Below, one piece after another: positions 49,664 to 60,659 of a DNA stretch of 64,000 nt. The notes beneath the pieces are model-generated. The model did no database searches. It saw only the letters and a program-made list of their open reading frames with translations, and was not told where the DNA came from. The DNA is from Aphis gossypii. Taxonomy: Eukaryota; Arthropoda; Insecta; Hemiptera; Aphididae. Each line of letters opens with the position of its first letter. The first letter of the stretch is position 1. The DNA lies in the NCBI RefSeq assembly GCF_020184175.1, contig NC_065531.1:61086806-61150805 (forward strand), read 5' to 3'. Both the position numbers and the translations under genes were made by a program.

Positions 49664-52600
49664 CTAGAACATATTACTAATGAATCCAAATTCAAATTTG
49701 TAAACGTGTTAAATTGACATTAATAGATTCTATACAATTAATTAGTTAGTTATTACTTCATCAGTTATATTACCTTAAAAGAGAATTGGTCATTTTTTGT
49801 TGCAAGATTTCTAAAATTTTGCGACATGCATTGGTGCAATTTTCTGGTTTACCTTTGATTGTTATTGCTTTCTCCGTGGGACCAACACTATTATTTTTAT
49901 CAATATGGATCCTACAACATAATTTAATATCGTTATTAATTTATTCTAAACAATAGGCAGTATACTTAAACAAAACATTTTTTAAATTAATAAAACATTT
50001 TACCGAACTTTTGTCTCTTGTGTAATTTTCTTGATTACAGCACCATTTTTGCCAATAATAACATGAGTTTTATCGCTGGGCACAAGCATACGTAACTCAA
50101 ACTCTGTTTCATTTTCTATAGCAGGAATGGTCTCTGAGGTTTCATACAAAACATCTCTAAATCCTATTTCACATAACAGTTGAATATTAATACTTATAGC
50201 CATGAATTGTAGATCATTTCCAATACCTTGTCTGAGTTTTGCACTAATTAGAGCTTCTGCTTTAGATATATTTTCAATCGAGCCTTTGACAGTACATATT
50301 CTCTTATGATGTAAGTTGTTAATTATGACGTTACTAATGCTATAATTTTTAATTATTGATTTTTAACTAATAAACATAACCATGTATTAAATATAAATTA
50401 TAAAACACAACAATGCTATAAAAACAACTCTATATTTCATAATTAAAGAATCCAATTACAAATAACATCACAACTCACTACCGAGGACCGAGAGACGCAT
50501 GGACCGGACCCGACTGACTGACTCGACCGTTCCATCAGTACCATGCACCCTCCGGCCTTGTAGCAGGCTGACCAACCCCACAACTAACAGTATTTAACAC
50601 ATGTATCAATATTTGATGTTTTTTCTAAAACTTACCTAGATACATAAATTTTTGTTTCAGTCTCTGACATAATTTTCCTCATCGTATTACCGCCTTTTCC
50701 AATTATTACACCAATTAGATTATTATGAATTAAAATCTTCAAAATCATATCACTAGAACACATTATTAAGACACATAAGTCTAATTTTTTTAATGTATTA
50801 TATTAATTTATAGATTGTACAAAACTAATTAGTTATTCATCAGTAGAATCTGAATTTATATGCTGTTAAAATTGTTGAAATGTGTTTATATGCAGCAAAA
50901 CTCAATAAAATATTCCCAAAATGTTTTTTAAATTTTACGAATATTCTAAAACAAAATTGATTGTAATTAATAAATTAATCAAAATGTATAACTTCATTAT
51001 CATAATTCACTAGCATAATTCCCGTGCACTTGATTGAACATTTAAAATGCATCCGTGTTAAATTTGTTCGCCTAATGCTAACATATAGCGTAATGCATGT
51101 GGATTAATTATATTTTTGGTTTTCTGTTCAAGTGTATAGATGATAATGCCGACATATAAACTTAATCTTAACCTATTCAGCCTAGCGTTATTTTTTTATT
51201 GGCCATCTAAAAGCAGCATTTTTTTGAAATTATTTTTCTTATTTTTCTGTTTTGTGTGAACGATCCAAATTTTCTTTTCTTTTCATTCTGGATCAAAGTC
51301 AAACAACTCATACACTGTAAACCAAAAACAATGAAAATGTTTTGTACTGTTGTCTGTTATACAACCTCATCTATTCACTAAAATACTAATTTCTAAGGAT
51401 GGGTTCTCGAACACTTCGAACCCTCAAACACCTCAAACTTTAAGAAATTCGAACAGTTCGAAGTCTCGAGAAAAGGTTAAGTTCGAATTTAAACATACTA
51501 CATAAAGTTTTTCGTGCATAGTAATTTAATATGTTCGAAAAATGAGTGTGTTGGCAGATAATTTAAAACTCAAATTTTTAAGTTTTAAGTTTTAATTTTT
51601 CGAAGTTCGAAAAATATTATGTTCAAGTTCGGGTTTGAGTTTGTGAAAACTTCAATTTGACCCATCCCTACTAATTTCTAATAATAACTAATCATTTCAG
51701 TAGTTGGTAACACAGACGAAAAACATTTTTATGCGTGTATTTTTTGATTATTTAAAAAATTAATTACTCAACTTTTTATTAACTTTTAAAATCAAAAATA
51801 GACTTAAAGCCTGCTCTGCGATATATTCTTTAAAAAAAAAAAAATCAAGATAATCAAATGAATAGCTTCAGACAATATGCATGACAAAGATTTCCATTTT
51901 CACATTTATATACAATATAAATTTTAAGAGATACATAGTGTCGCTGATTTTTTATAAAACTATCAAAGAAAAATATTTTTTAATATTCACCTAGAACATT
52001 TATTAATGTTCACCTATAGCCAGCACATGCCAATAAATCGATGCATCAGTCAGTTTTTATCGAAATCGATTGACAAATATTGTTATTTCATGTTAAAAAA
52101 TACTAAAATATTATTAATCACAAGCAAATATAGACTATGTCATTCAAGAATAATGTAGCTTTCTACAACTGAAAAAGTTTTTAAATTCGGTTCAATAGTT
52201 CTAGAGAATATTTCCTACAAATTAATTCACTAACTTACAACTTTACCTCTTTGTAATATTATTTTTATTTTTTATTTTTTATTGATCGAAAAAGAATATA
52301 TACATAACAAATAAAAATATATAACATTTTATCGATTAATCTAAACCTTAAAGCTAGGCTTGTGTTGGAGATAGAGAGTTAGAGATTTGTTTATAATATA
52401 GATTGTGTAAATTATAAAACTAGTAACAAATACAGTGGAACATCAATAACTCAAACCTTTTTAAGTCGAATTTTTGATAACTTGCATTTTTTTCCGCCAC
52501 AATCCAATTCGAGTGATGGAGGTACCACTGTACAATTAAGCAACAAAATGTTGTATGAGATAAAAATTTAGTTTTAAATTGGTGAACCGTTTATAAGAAA

Positions 52601-55600
52601 TAATCATCATACAAAAATATATACAAATGTACTTCTTATATATTAAATATGAGGAAAAGAAAAAAAATTAACATACTATAAAGTAAAGTAACAATTGAAA
52701 TAAGTTTATGGTATAGGTTGCACAATAACCATTCATATTATCATATATTATAATATTTTATTTTTTATTTTTGTTTTTATAGTATAATTATTTCTGCTTT
52801 ACGTCAAAATCTAATAAATTAAATATATTAGGTCCTAGATAATCTATAAATTTTTGATCAAAACTAGTAATTTTTTAAAAATTATTTTACATATAAAAAT
52901 CAATCCCTCTTTCCCTTGGTCACGTCATAATTTGAGAACGCCTTTACCGATCTCATTTATCTTTCTTTTTTTTTAAAGTTTTCTAATTAATACATAATAT
53001 TATATATTGTAGTGTTCTTGATTTTTCTGCCACAGATTATCGCACCAATTGTAAAATACGCAAAGGTTACCTAAACAGTCTAAAATCTTCCATTTTAATT
53101 TTTAATTTTTCTTACCATGAGAATTTTCAATAAAGTATTAGAAAACTTAAAAAACAAAAAAAGCGAGCAATTGGGTACCGTTCTGCTGTACATTAGGAGA
53201 TAGGGTGGCCCTCGGACTAGGGTAGGTTAAATTTGAATGCAATGATTAATTTATATTTATAATTATTATAAGCTAAACTTATGAAAAATCTTGTATTAAA
53301 TTTTCAACTCTTAGCTACCTATACAAACATTTTTATGAATTATACCTACAAAATAATTTTCAAATATTCATAATTTTGACAAATTTTTGTCAAAGTTTGA
53401 ACTTCAAATGCTAATAAAAAAAAATTGTGACTATGTATTCTTATAATTTTTTAATCACTATAAGAATAACATATGAGAAACTTTGTATAACATTTTCAAA
53501 TATCGACACTTCAAAAAAAAATTTTCAGAAAAATTGAAAATTTCAGTTGTCTATAAATAGCTTAAAAATACTCAAAATATTTTGAAGTATCTAAGTATCT
53601 ACGACTTATACTTTTTGAATAATAACAAATATTTAAAATCGTTTGAAGATAAATCGTTATCGTTACGCGATTTCGTAAAAATTTAAAATTCAAACGCACT
53701 TAAAATTTTTCCTATAATGATGCTTCGAGTTTTCTTTATAGCTACTTGAAGAAAAACCTATGGAAAACTAAGTGTTATAATTTTAATCCTTAGTTATGAA
53801 CACAAAACATTTAATGATTTTTCAACTTCAAAATGACTTGCAAATTTTCTCATTTTTGACAGATTTTGTAAAAATTTGAACTATAAACGCTTATAAAAAA
53901 AAAAATTGTGACTTACGATTTTTAATTTTTTTTAGCTACAATAAGAACAACTCATAAGGAACCTTGTATTAAATTTTCAAGTTTTTTTGGTCATCCAAAA
54001 TTTTTTTACCAACCCTTTAAAAAAAATTCTCATAAAAATCGAAAATTTCAGTGGTCTATAAATAACTCAAAAAAGTCAAAATTTTTTGAAAATTTAACTG
54101 TATATAGATAATACTAACATGAACATTTGGTGGAAATTTCTGGGATTTACAGTGATTTGTTTTTGAATTACAACCATATAAAAAATTGATTCGGTCGAAA
54201 ACTGGTTTTGCGTAAAAATTTCCGTTTTTCCATCATTTTTTTTTTTTTTGTTTTTCTCCATTTTTTTTAAAACTGTTGGAAAATGTTTACTATTTACCTC
54301 TATAATGCACCAAGGATATTTACTTTTCCATCGGAAACCACCCCCGAAGTTTGAAATTGAAGCATTATTTCGATTAGTTATGCTGTACACCAGGGGTCGC
54401 CAACCAGTCGATCGCGATCGACTGGTCGATCTTTCTATGAATATATGTCGATCGTTATAAAAATTAATTTTACCATTATCGGTCGATCGCGTAATAAATA
54501 ATCGGATAATGTGGATTGCTAAATTGTATTCTAGGAATTTACCATTATCGGTCAATCGGTAATAGTCAGAATTTTTTTTTTTATTTGAAAATAAATGCCT
54601 CGGCTACAATAAATGGTCAGAATTATTGTTAGTTATAACTCGATTGTCAATTAGTCGTCTTGTGCAAGACGTGTGCAACGCGTATATGTTCCGTATATTT
54701 TCGTTATTACGTTCCAAATTTATTTAGAATTTACAACAAATAAAATGAATCCAAATAAAATTGCTCATAAAACTAAATTATCCTAGATGTCGATCACCTG
54801 GGACTAAAAATTTCAAATATAGCTCACTTGTTTGAAAAGGTTGGCGACCCCTGCTGTACACAGACACAAAAAAAAACAAATAAAAAAAACATACATCATT
54901 GTAAAATCAATACATTCATCACTCCGTTCAGAATCTAAAAATAGCATTTAAGAAAAAAAAATTAGCTACTTTCGCTTGTTTTAGTGATTTGACGGTTAGT
55001 ATCATTTTTTAATTCAACTGTGCTAAATAATAATGAAGTATTGTAAACCTCAATAGAACCAATTTATTTACTGCCGAATACTGACAAAACAAATCTCTAT
55101 TAGTGGAATATCTTGATCATTTTATAATGTGAAATACATCACAATATTCACAATAAAATATACTTATTAGATGGTTATGATAAAATAATCAAAATCTAGC
55201 TATAAAAATGTCCGTTATTTAGGGTGTGTCCTGTATTTAGAGGTTTTCCTATAAATAAATAGTAAAATTTTCCCCATACCCAATCAGTCGTCCACTATTT
55301 AGAGATATAATATATTTCTATGGATGGTTTCAAATATTATATTATTCATTATTTTGTTAAATTAAGCATGCACAATAATTATGATTATTTATATGCAATA
55401 AATTAACATCAGAAAAAAAATTATTACTATACAATGCTTTTAAAGGAATGTACAATAATTTTTTGTTCCAAATACTCAAGAATAAAGTTAGCAATGTGAT
55501 CTGTGATTATTATCTTATACATGCACATACTGAACAAACTAACATCTTCAGACAACAAACATTATAGGAGTATTTTTCAGGACAGTATTTATACCAGAAG

Positions 55601-58600
55601 ATACATTTTTAGGAAATGTCAAGTTGTTGTCCTTGGACCAAACTTTGAAAATTTGTATCATTAATTTAAATCCTTTATTTTTAAAGCTTTAAGTTAAAAA
55701 CTCGAAAATATTTTTACAACATAACCAAATACAACAAAAATGTGCTAAAATATTTTTTAATTTGTACCATAAACTACAATATTCTGAAATTTTCTCTTTT
55801 GTTAAAATAAGCCCTAATATGCACAAAAAACTTTTTTTGATAGATTTTAAAGGGTATGAAGCACAAACATTTCTTACTCTTGTCAAACAGTACACACTAG
55901 TTAAAAATATGTTTTTGCATAAAAATCCGGACTCTAGTCATTAGTTATATTACCTTATAAAAGGTGTAAAATTATAAATTATTTTGTATTACCTTATACA
56001 TGGGTTGGTCGCATTTTGTTGCAAGATTTCCAAAATTTTGCGACATGCATTGGTGCAATTTTCTGGATTACCTTTGATTGTTAATGCTTTCTCCGTGGGA
56101 CTAACACTATAATTTTTATCAATATGGACCCTACAACATAATTTAATATCGGTATTAATTTATTCTAAACAATAGGCAGTATACTTAAACAAAACATTTT
56201 TTTTAATTAATAAAACATTTTACCAAGCTTTTGTCTCTCGGGTAATTTTCTTGATTATAGCACCTTTTTCGCCAATAATAACATGAGTTTTATTGCTGGG
56301 CACAAGTATGTGTAACACAAATTCTGTTTCATTTTCAATAGCAGGAGTGGTCTCTGACCTTTTATACAAAACATCTCTATATCCTATTTCACATAACAGT
56401 TTAATGTTAATACTTATAGCTATGAATTGTAGATCATTTCCAATACCTTGTCTGAGTTTTGCACTAATTTGAGCCTCTGCTTTAGATATATTTTCTATTG
56501 AACCTTCTACTGTACATACACCTTTGTAGTTGATATTGGCAATTGTAATGTCGGAAATACTAAAATTATTCATACGGTTTAAAATATTTCATAAACATTA
56601 TTATGTTTGTACTTTCACTTACCCAGATACATTAATTTTTGTTTCAGTGTCAGACATTATATTCCTGATTGTGTTACCCTCTTCCCCAATTATTAAACTT
56701 ATGAGATTCTCATGAATTAAAATTCTCAGTATCATATCGCTAAAAATATAATTAAGAAACATATAGACAAATTTGTAAATGTACAAAAAGTAGTTAAAAC
56801 TCAATTACCTTTTATCGGCAACGGAAGCTTTTTGTTGCAAGATTTCCAAAATTGTGCGACATGCATTGGTGCAATTTTCTGGATTACCTTTGATTGTTAT
56901 TGCTTTCTCCGTGGGACCAACACTATTAGTTTTACTAATATTGATCCTAAAAGATAATTTAATATCGGTATTAATTTATTCTAAACAATAGGCAGTACAC
57001 TTAACAAAACATTTTTTTTAATTAATAAAACATTTTACCAAGCTTTTGTCTCTCGGGTAATTTTCTTGATTATAGCACCTTTTTCGCCAATAATAACATG
57101 AGTTTTATCGCTGGGCACAAGTATGTGTAACACAAATTCTGTTTCATTTTCAATAGCAGGAGTGGTCTCTGACCTTTTATACAAAACATCTCTATATCCT
57201 ATTTCACATAACAGTTTAATGTTAATACTTATAGCTATGAATTGTAGATCATTTCCAATACCTTGTCTGAGTTTTGCACTAATTTGAGCCTCTGCTTTAG
57301 ATATATTTTCTATTGAACCTTCTACTGTACATACACCTTTGTAGTTGATATTGGCAATTGTAATGTCGGAAATACTAAAATTATTCATACGGTTTAAAAT
57401 ATTTCATAAACATTTTTATGTTTGTACTTTCACTTACCCAGATACATTAATTTTTGTTTCAGTGTCAGACATTATATTCCTGATTGTGTTACCCTCTTCC
57501 CCAATTATTAAACTTATAAGATTCTCATGAATTAAAATTCTCAGTGTCATATCGCTAAAAATATAATTAAGAAACATATAGACAAATTTGTAAATGTACA
57601 AAAAGTAGTTAAAACTCAATTACCTTTTATCGGCAACGGAAGCTTTTTGTTGCAAGATTTCCAAAATTGTGCGACATGCATTGGTGCAATTTTCTGGATT
57701 ACCTTTGATTGTTATTGCTTTCTCCGTGGGACCAACACTATTAGTTTTACTAATATTGATCCTAAAAGATAATTTAATATCGGTATTAATTTATTCTAAA
57801 CAATAGGCAGTACACTTAAACAAAACATTTTTTTTAATTAATAAAACATTTTACCAAGCTTTTGTCTCTCGGGTAATTTTCTTGATTATAGCACCTTTTT
57901 CGCCAATAATAACATGAGTTTTATCGCTGGGCACAAGTATGTGTAACACAAATTCTGTTTCATTTTCAATAGCAGGAGTGGTCTCTGACCTTTTATACAA
58001 AACATCTCTATATCCTATTTCACATAACAGTTTAATGTTAATACTTATAGCTATGAATTGTAGATCATTTCTAATACCTTGTCTGAGTTTTGCACTAATT
58101 TGAGCCTCTGCTTTAGATATATTTTCTATTGAACCTTCTACTGTACATACACCTTTGTAGTTGATATTGGCAATTGTAATGTCGGAAATACTAAAATTAT
58201 TCATACGGTTTAAAATATTTCATAAACATTTTTATGTTTGTACTTTCACTAACCCAGATACATTAATTTTTGTTTCAGTGTCAGACATTATATTCCTGAT
58301 TGTGTTACCCTCTTCCCCAATTATTAAACTTATAAGATTCTCATGAATTAAAATTCTCAGTGTCATATCGCTAAAAATATAATTAAGAAACATATAGACA
58401 AATTTGTAAATGTACAAAAAGTAGTTAAAACTCAATTACCTTTTATCGGCAACGGAAGCTTTTTGTTGCAAGATTTCCAAAATTGTGCGACATGCATTGG
58501 TGCAATTTTCTGGATTACCTTTGATTGTTATTATTTCCTCCGTAGAACCAACAATATTAGTTTTACTAATATTGATCCTAAAAGATAATTAAATATTGCT

Positions 58601-58833
58601 ATTAATAAATTCAAAATCCTAAAATTAATCAAAATTTTTTTTTTTAATTAATATGTTCTATTTTACTTGGATTGTGTTTGTTCTGTAATTTCATTAATTG
58701 TTGAACCACCTCGACCAATAATTACACTAACCATATCGCGAGGCACAAGTATATTAAGAATAGAAGTTTTGCCAAGGCCTCCATATAAATCATGAGTTGG
58801 TTCTTTGTTTTTGTCTTTTTGCATTTTTCCCAT
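49309..58833 (-). CDS. Ten-KH-domain protein built from repeated Imp/IGF2BP KH1-KH2 pairs (16 exons, 980 aa)
   Basis: Sixteen exons join in one frame of 2,943 nt. All introns are GT-AG and all are phase 2. Exon sizes repeat as 117, 336 and 138 nt. The protein starts MGKMQKDKNK and consists of alternating KH domains. One type (ILVPRDMVSVIIGRGG; later NPENCTNACR) resembles KH1 of insect Imp/IGF2BP. The other (LKILIHNNLIGVIIGKGG; later GSIENISKAEA) resembles KH2. Order is KH1-KH2 five times. The RRM domains and KH3-KH4 of Imp are absent. Imp proteins bind mRNA in the cytoplasm; a role for this derivative is unknown. The start ATG is chosen because an in-frame stop lies upstream. A splice acceptor just before it (tttatag) leaves open a missing 5' exon. 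The ending stop lies at 49309-49311, but an in-frame donor at 49335 offers an alternative 3' end. Confidence 0.8.
49774..50752 (-). CDS. KH repeat unit D (older, less altered copy)
   Basis: Exons are 50752-50636, 50339-50004 and 49911-49774. Lengths and phases equal those of A-C, but the coding sequence has diverged. The loops are GKGG (KH2-type) and GKNG (KH1-type), the form expected for nucleic-acid binding. The 296-bp intron between its first two exons contains a GC-rich patch (50470-50580). Confidence 0.8.
50470..50580. other. GC-rich patch inside a short KH-gene intron
   Basis: About 110 bp (gaccgagagacgcatggacc, accatgcaccctccggcctt) are strikingly richer in G+C than both flanks. It lies in the intron between exons 12 and 13. 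It matches no feature I know and may be a small insertion. Confidence 0.4.
51396..51669. mobile_element. MITE with inverted ends AGGATGGG/CCCATCCCT
   Basis: The 274-bp element has inverted ends and an 11-bp direct repeat (actaatttcta) on both sides (51385-51395, 51670-51680). The interior is rich in TTCGAA-type self-complementary words and could fold back. It is non-coding and lies in the large KH-gene intron. Confidence 0.75.
52433..52530. mobile_element. 98-bp pogo/Tigger-type MITE
   Basis: Ends CAGTGGAACATCAATAACTC and, reversed, CAGTGGTACCTCCATCACTC are flanked by TA on both sides. It is too short to code for anything and lies in the large KH-gene intron. Confidence 0.75.
53290..54960. 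repeat. Interspersed repeat, copy 2, split by the hAT MITE
   Basis: It is the same family as 46240-47350. The MITE at 54391-54853 is inserted in it, and the repeat resumes at 54862 and ends cattgtaaaatcaatacatt then a cagaatctaaaa tail. The opposite-strand open frame at 54094-54555 is chance coding across both elements. Confidence 0.65.
54391..54853. mobile_element. hAT-type MITE with perfect 8-bp target duplication
   Basis: Ends are CAGGGGTCGCCAACC and its exact reverse complement GGTTGGCGACCCCTG. The 8-bp direct repeat ctgtacac flanks both sides (54383-54390 and 54854-54861). The 463-bp element carries no transposase. It interrupts an older interspersed repeat in the 5.2-kb intron of the KH-repeat gene. 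Confidence 0.9.
55586..55937. repeat. Fragment ending in the same hAT-like terminus
   Basis: The right end GCATAAAAATCCGGACTCTA matches the ends at 29841-29861 and 40852-40870. The left boundary is not clear. Small open frames inside have no recognisable family. Confidence 0.4.
55993..56739 (-). CDS. KH repeat unit C
   Basis: Exons are 56739-56623, 56559-56224 and 56130-55993. The first two are near-identical to units A and B. The third (WVHID, then ending QNATNPCIR) is more like the older unit D, so the tandem duplication boundary lies between exons 10 and 11. A 5.2-kb intron full of repeats follows. Confidence 0.8.
56809..57554 (-). CDS. KH repeat unit B
   Basis: Exons are 57554-57438, 57374-57039 and 56946-56809, each the same length as its counterpart in units A and C. 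Sequence and introns are nearly identical to unit A, offset by 815-816 bp. Loops are GEEG and GEKG. The few single-base differences between units argue against a simple assembly duplication. Confidence 0.8.
57624..58370 (-). CDS. KH repeat unit A (one KH2-type domain, one KH1-type domain)
   Basis: Exons are 58370-58254, 58190-57855 and 57761-57624. The first and the start of the second form a KH2-type domain with loop GEEG. The rest of the second encodes a linker and the first half of a KH1-type domain with loop GEKG, and the third exon completes that domain. The donor after the 117-nt exon is gttagt, not the gtaagt of units B and C, and may be weaker. A Gly-to-Arg change (GIRND for GIGND) separates this unit from the next. 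Confidence 0.8.
58440..58833 (-). CDS. Exons 1-2 of the KH-repeat gene: first KH1-type domain
   Basis: Exon 1 (58833-58667) codes for the start, a charged N-terminus and the first half of a KH domain with the loop GRGG. Exon 2 (58577-58440) completes it (INISKTN, then TIKGNPENCTNACR). The loop retains a basic residue, unlike the amplified copies downstream. Exon 2 is almost identical to the corresponding exons of the following units, apart from STEEII in place of PTEKAI. Confidence 0.82.
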
Positions 58834-59259
58834 TGCTATAAACCTGATTAAACCTTTAACTTCAATTCATCATCTCACTATAGAGCTCCTATCTCAGTAA
58901 ATTGGGTACCTATGCACTATAAAATAACAAATGTTTTCTTAGTTAACATTCATAGTAAATCAAAAGCTGATATGTATATAAACGTAGAAAATTAGAATCA
59001 AATACTCTAGTATAGTAGTAATGTAATATTTAATATAGTATACAGTATTATTGTAATATTATATACTTTTAGAGTTGAATAAATTTTTTAATTTATTAAT
59101 CATGGGTCATGCGAATTGCAAATATTGTTCTATATACGCTTTAGTGATTTTCGAATTGTAAGTTAAAGCTTACGACTTAAGAATTACAAGAAAAATAATG
59201 TATTATTTAACAAGTAACGACCACAACACTACGAATTACGATCATAGAATACACTAATA

Positions 59260-59580
59260 GTGTCTAATATAGACTACGATTGTTCTGGGGCTAATACAGC
59301 TCTGCCCCGTGATAACAGGCAGAATAATTTTCATGGAATTATCAATTATCATAAAATAAACGCACGAGCCAACTATATAATGCCTCAATTCCGGCGGCGA
59401 GTATTAGTGTTGCCACTTGCCACGAACCTTAGATCATATACTATGGATGGAGCCATGCCCATCTCGACTGTGTACCACGAATTAAGATATACTATTAAGG
59501 TATATCTTAATTCGTGTCCCCAACGTGATAAGGATTATGTTTTGTTACCAACCTCGAATATTAAAAAAAATCCCAGATAG
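59260..59580 (+). other. Unidentified 106-codon open stretch containing a strong hairpin
   Basis: The segment is GC-richer than its flanks and open from an alternative start. It codes for a mixed sequence (for example RRRVLVLPLATNLRS) that I cannot place. A 17-bp perfect inverted repeat lies inside (59476-59516), which is unusual for ordinary coding sequence. It may be a fragment of a mobile element or a decayed gene. Confidence 0.3.
59476..59516. repeat. Perfect 17-bp hairpin
   Basis: Arms CACGAATTAAGATATAC and GTATATCTTAATTCGTG pair exactly across a 7-base loop. Confidence 0.85.
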
Positions 59581-60659
59581 GAATTTAATTGGGCTCATGG
59601 TGAGATACTGTAGGAAACAGTCCATTCTGTAAAATATTATAATATTTAATATAATATAAGTTTATAATTATAAATAGGCATTAGCCAATAGGTAATTAAT
59701 AATTATAAATTATGGTAGAAATAATATTTACAATAACATCAGAATACTTATTACATTATTACTGATTAAATAGTGATTATCAGGGTATTCAGTATTCGGA
59801 AGACCAAAATAACCCAAATATATTATAAACTTTTAAACACTATCTACAGTAACTATACACATTACACAGTTGACGTTTGAGTGTTAGACATTCCCTATAT
59901 TAATCATTCAGTCGCAAAAAATATGACTTAGTAATTAGTAATTAGTATAGTGACTACCTAAGTAACTATATATTATGGAAATCATGATGCACGGACGATA
60001 CAGACCACGTAATGTATAATAATATGTTATAATATTATGTTAATAGTATTACAATAAATTAAGTATTAGATAGTATTTTCATACTGTTTATACTAATTAA
60101 GTGGATATTATGAATAAATAGATTAATACATTTTAAATTAAAACTTTTTTATTTAGTATCACATTCATCGTTCTGCTTAGAACCTAAAATTGTAAATGCC
60201 TAATGAAATTATTTAAAATAAAATATTCATAAAGTTTTGATACTTAACAAATAACAGTCTAAAATCTTTTTTTCTCGTGTAGTAATATCAAGTAAAAACT
60301 TATATAATAGCAGGTATGTTATAAAATGTAAATCATACTTTTATAAACATATCATTGTAAAATCAATACATTCATTGTTCTAATTAAAATCTAAAATTGT
60401 CAATCAATCAATAGGTAAAACATTGTTCAAGCAACACATACATAAATTATAAAACACAAAATTACAAATAAATATAATGTATTATGTATAAAACAGGTAG
60501 CGATTGTCACATCTTGTCATAAAATAAGGAATATTATACCTAGCCTAGTTTTTTGTTTGTAGTTATTAAAAATTATTGCTATACCAATAGCAGCTGATAA
60601 TTCTATACAGCCAGAACCATCAGTATTCAAAAATACAGGTATCTATATACTTAAAAAAT
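59581..60659. other. Intergenic region before the retrotransposon
   Basis: AT-rich sequence with two repeat tails only. The 5' end of the retrotransposon may reach into about 60540. Confidence 0.4.
60130..60400. repeat. Two partial copies of the repeat tail
   Basis: Copies lie near 60160-60190 (cattcatcgttctgcttaga) and 60352-60400 (cattgtaaaatcaatacatt). Nothing codes here. Confidence 0.4.

Larger units (their letters stand above)
50753..55992. other. 5.2-kb intron splitting the KH-repeat gene
   Basis: It lies between exon 11 and exon 12 and carries several MITEs and an interspersed repeat. No extra KH exon was found in it on either strand by eye. Confidence 0.55.

Noticed and set aside
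54094..54555. 153-codon minus-strand ORF
   Set aside because: It spans an interspersed repeat and the end of a MITE inserted in it, so it cannot be an ancestral gene.
57345..57530. Plus-strand ORFs repeated three times (56530-56715, 57345-57530, 58161-58346)
   Set aside because: They recur only because they lie antisense to the duplicated KH units, crossing exon-intron borders.
55993..58577. CRISPR-like or satellite interpretation of the 815-bp repeats
   Set aside because: The repeats contain intact exons with splice sites and KH motifs in frame; they are coding duplications in a eukaryote.
49309..58833. Assignment of the KH array to vigilin
   Set aside because: Alternating motifs such as ILIHNNLIG...NTI and NPENCTNACR match Imp KH2 and KH1 far better than vigilin repeats, as far as I can judge from memory.
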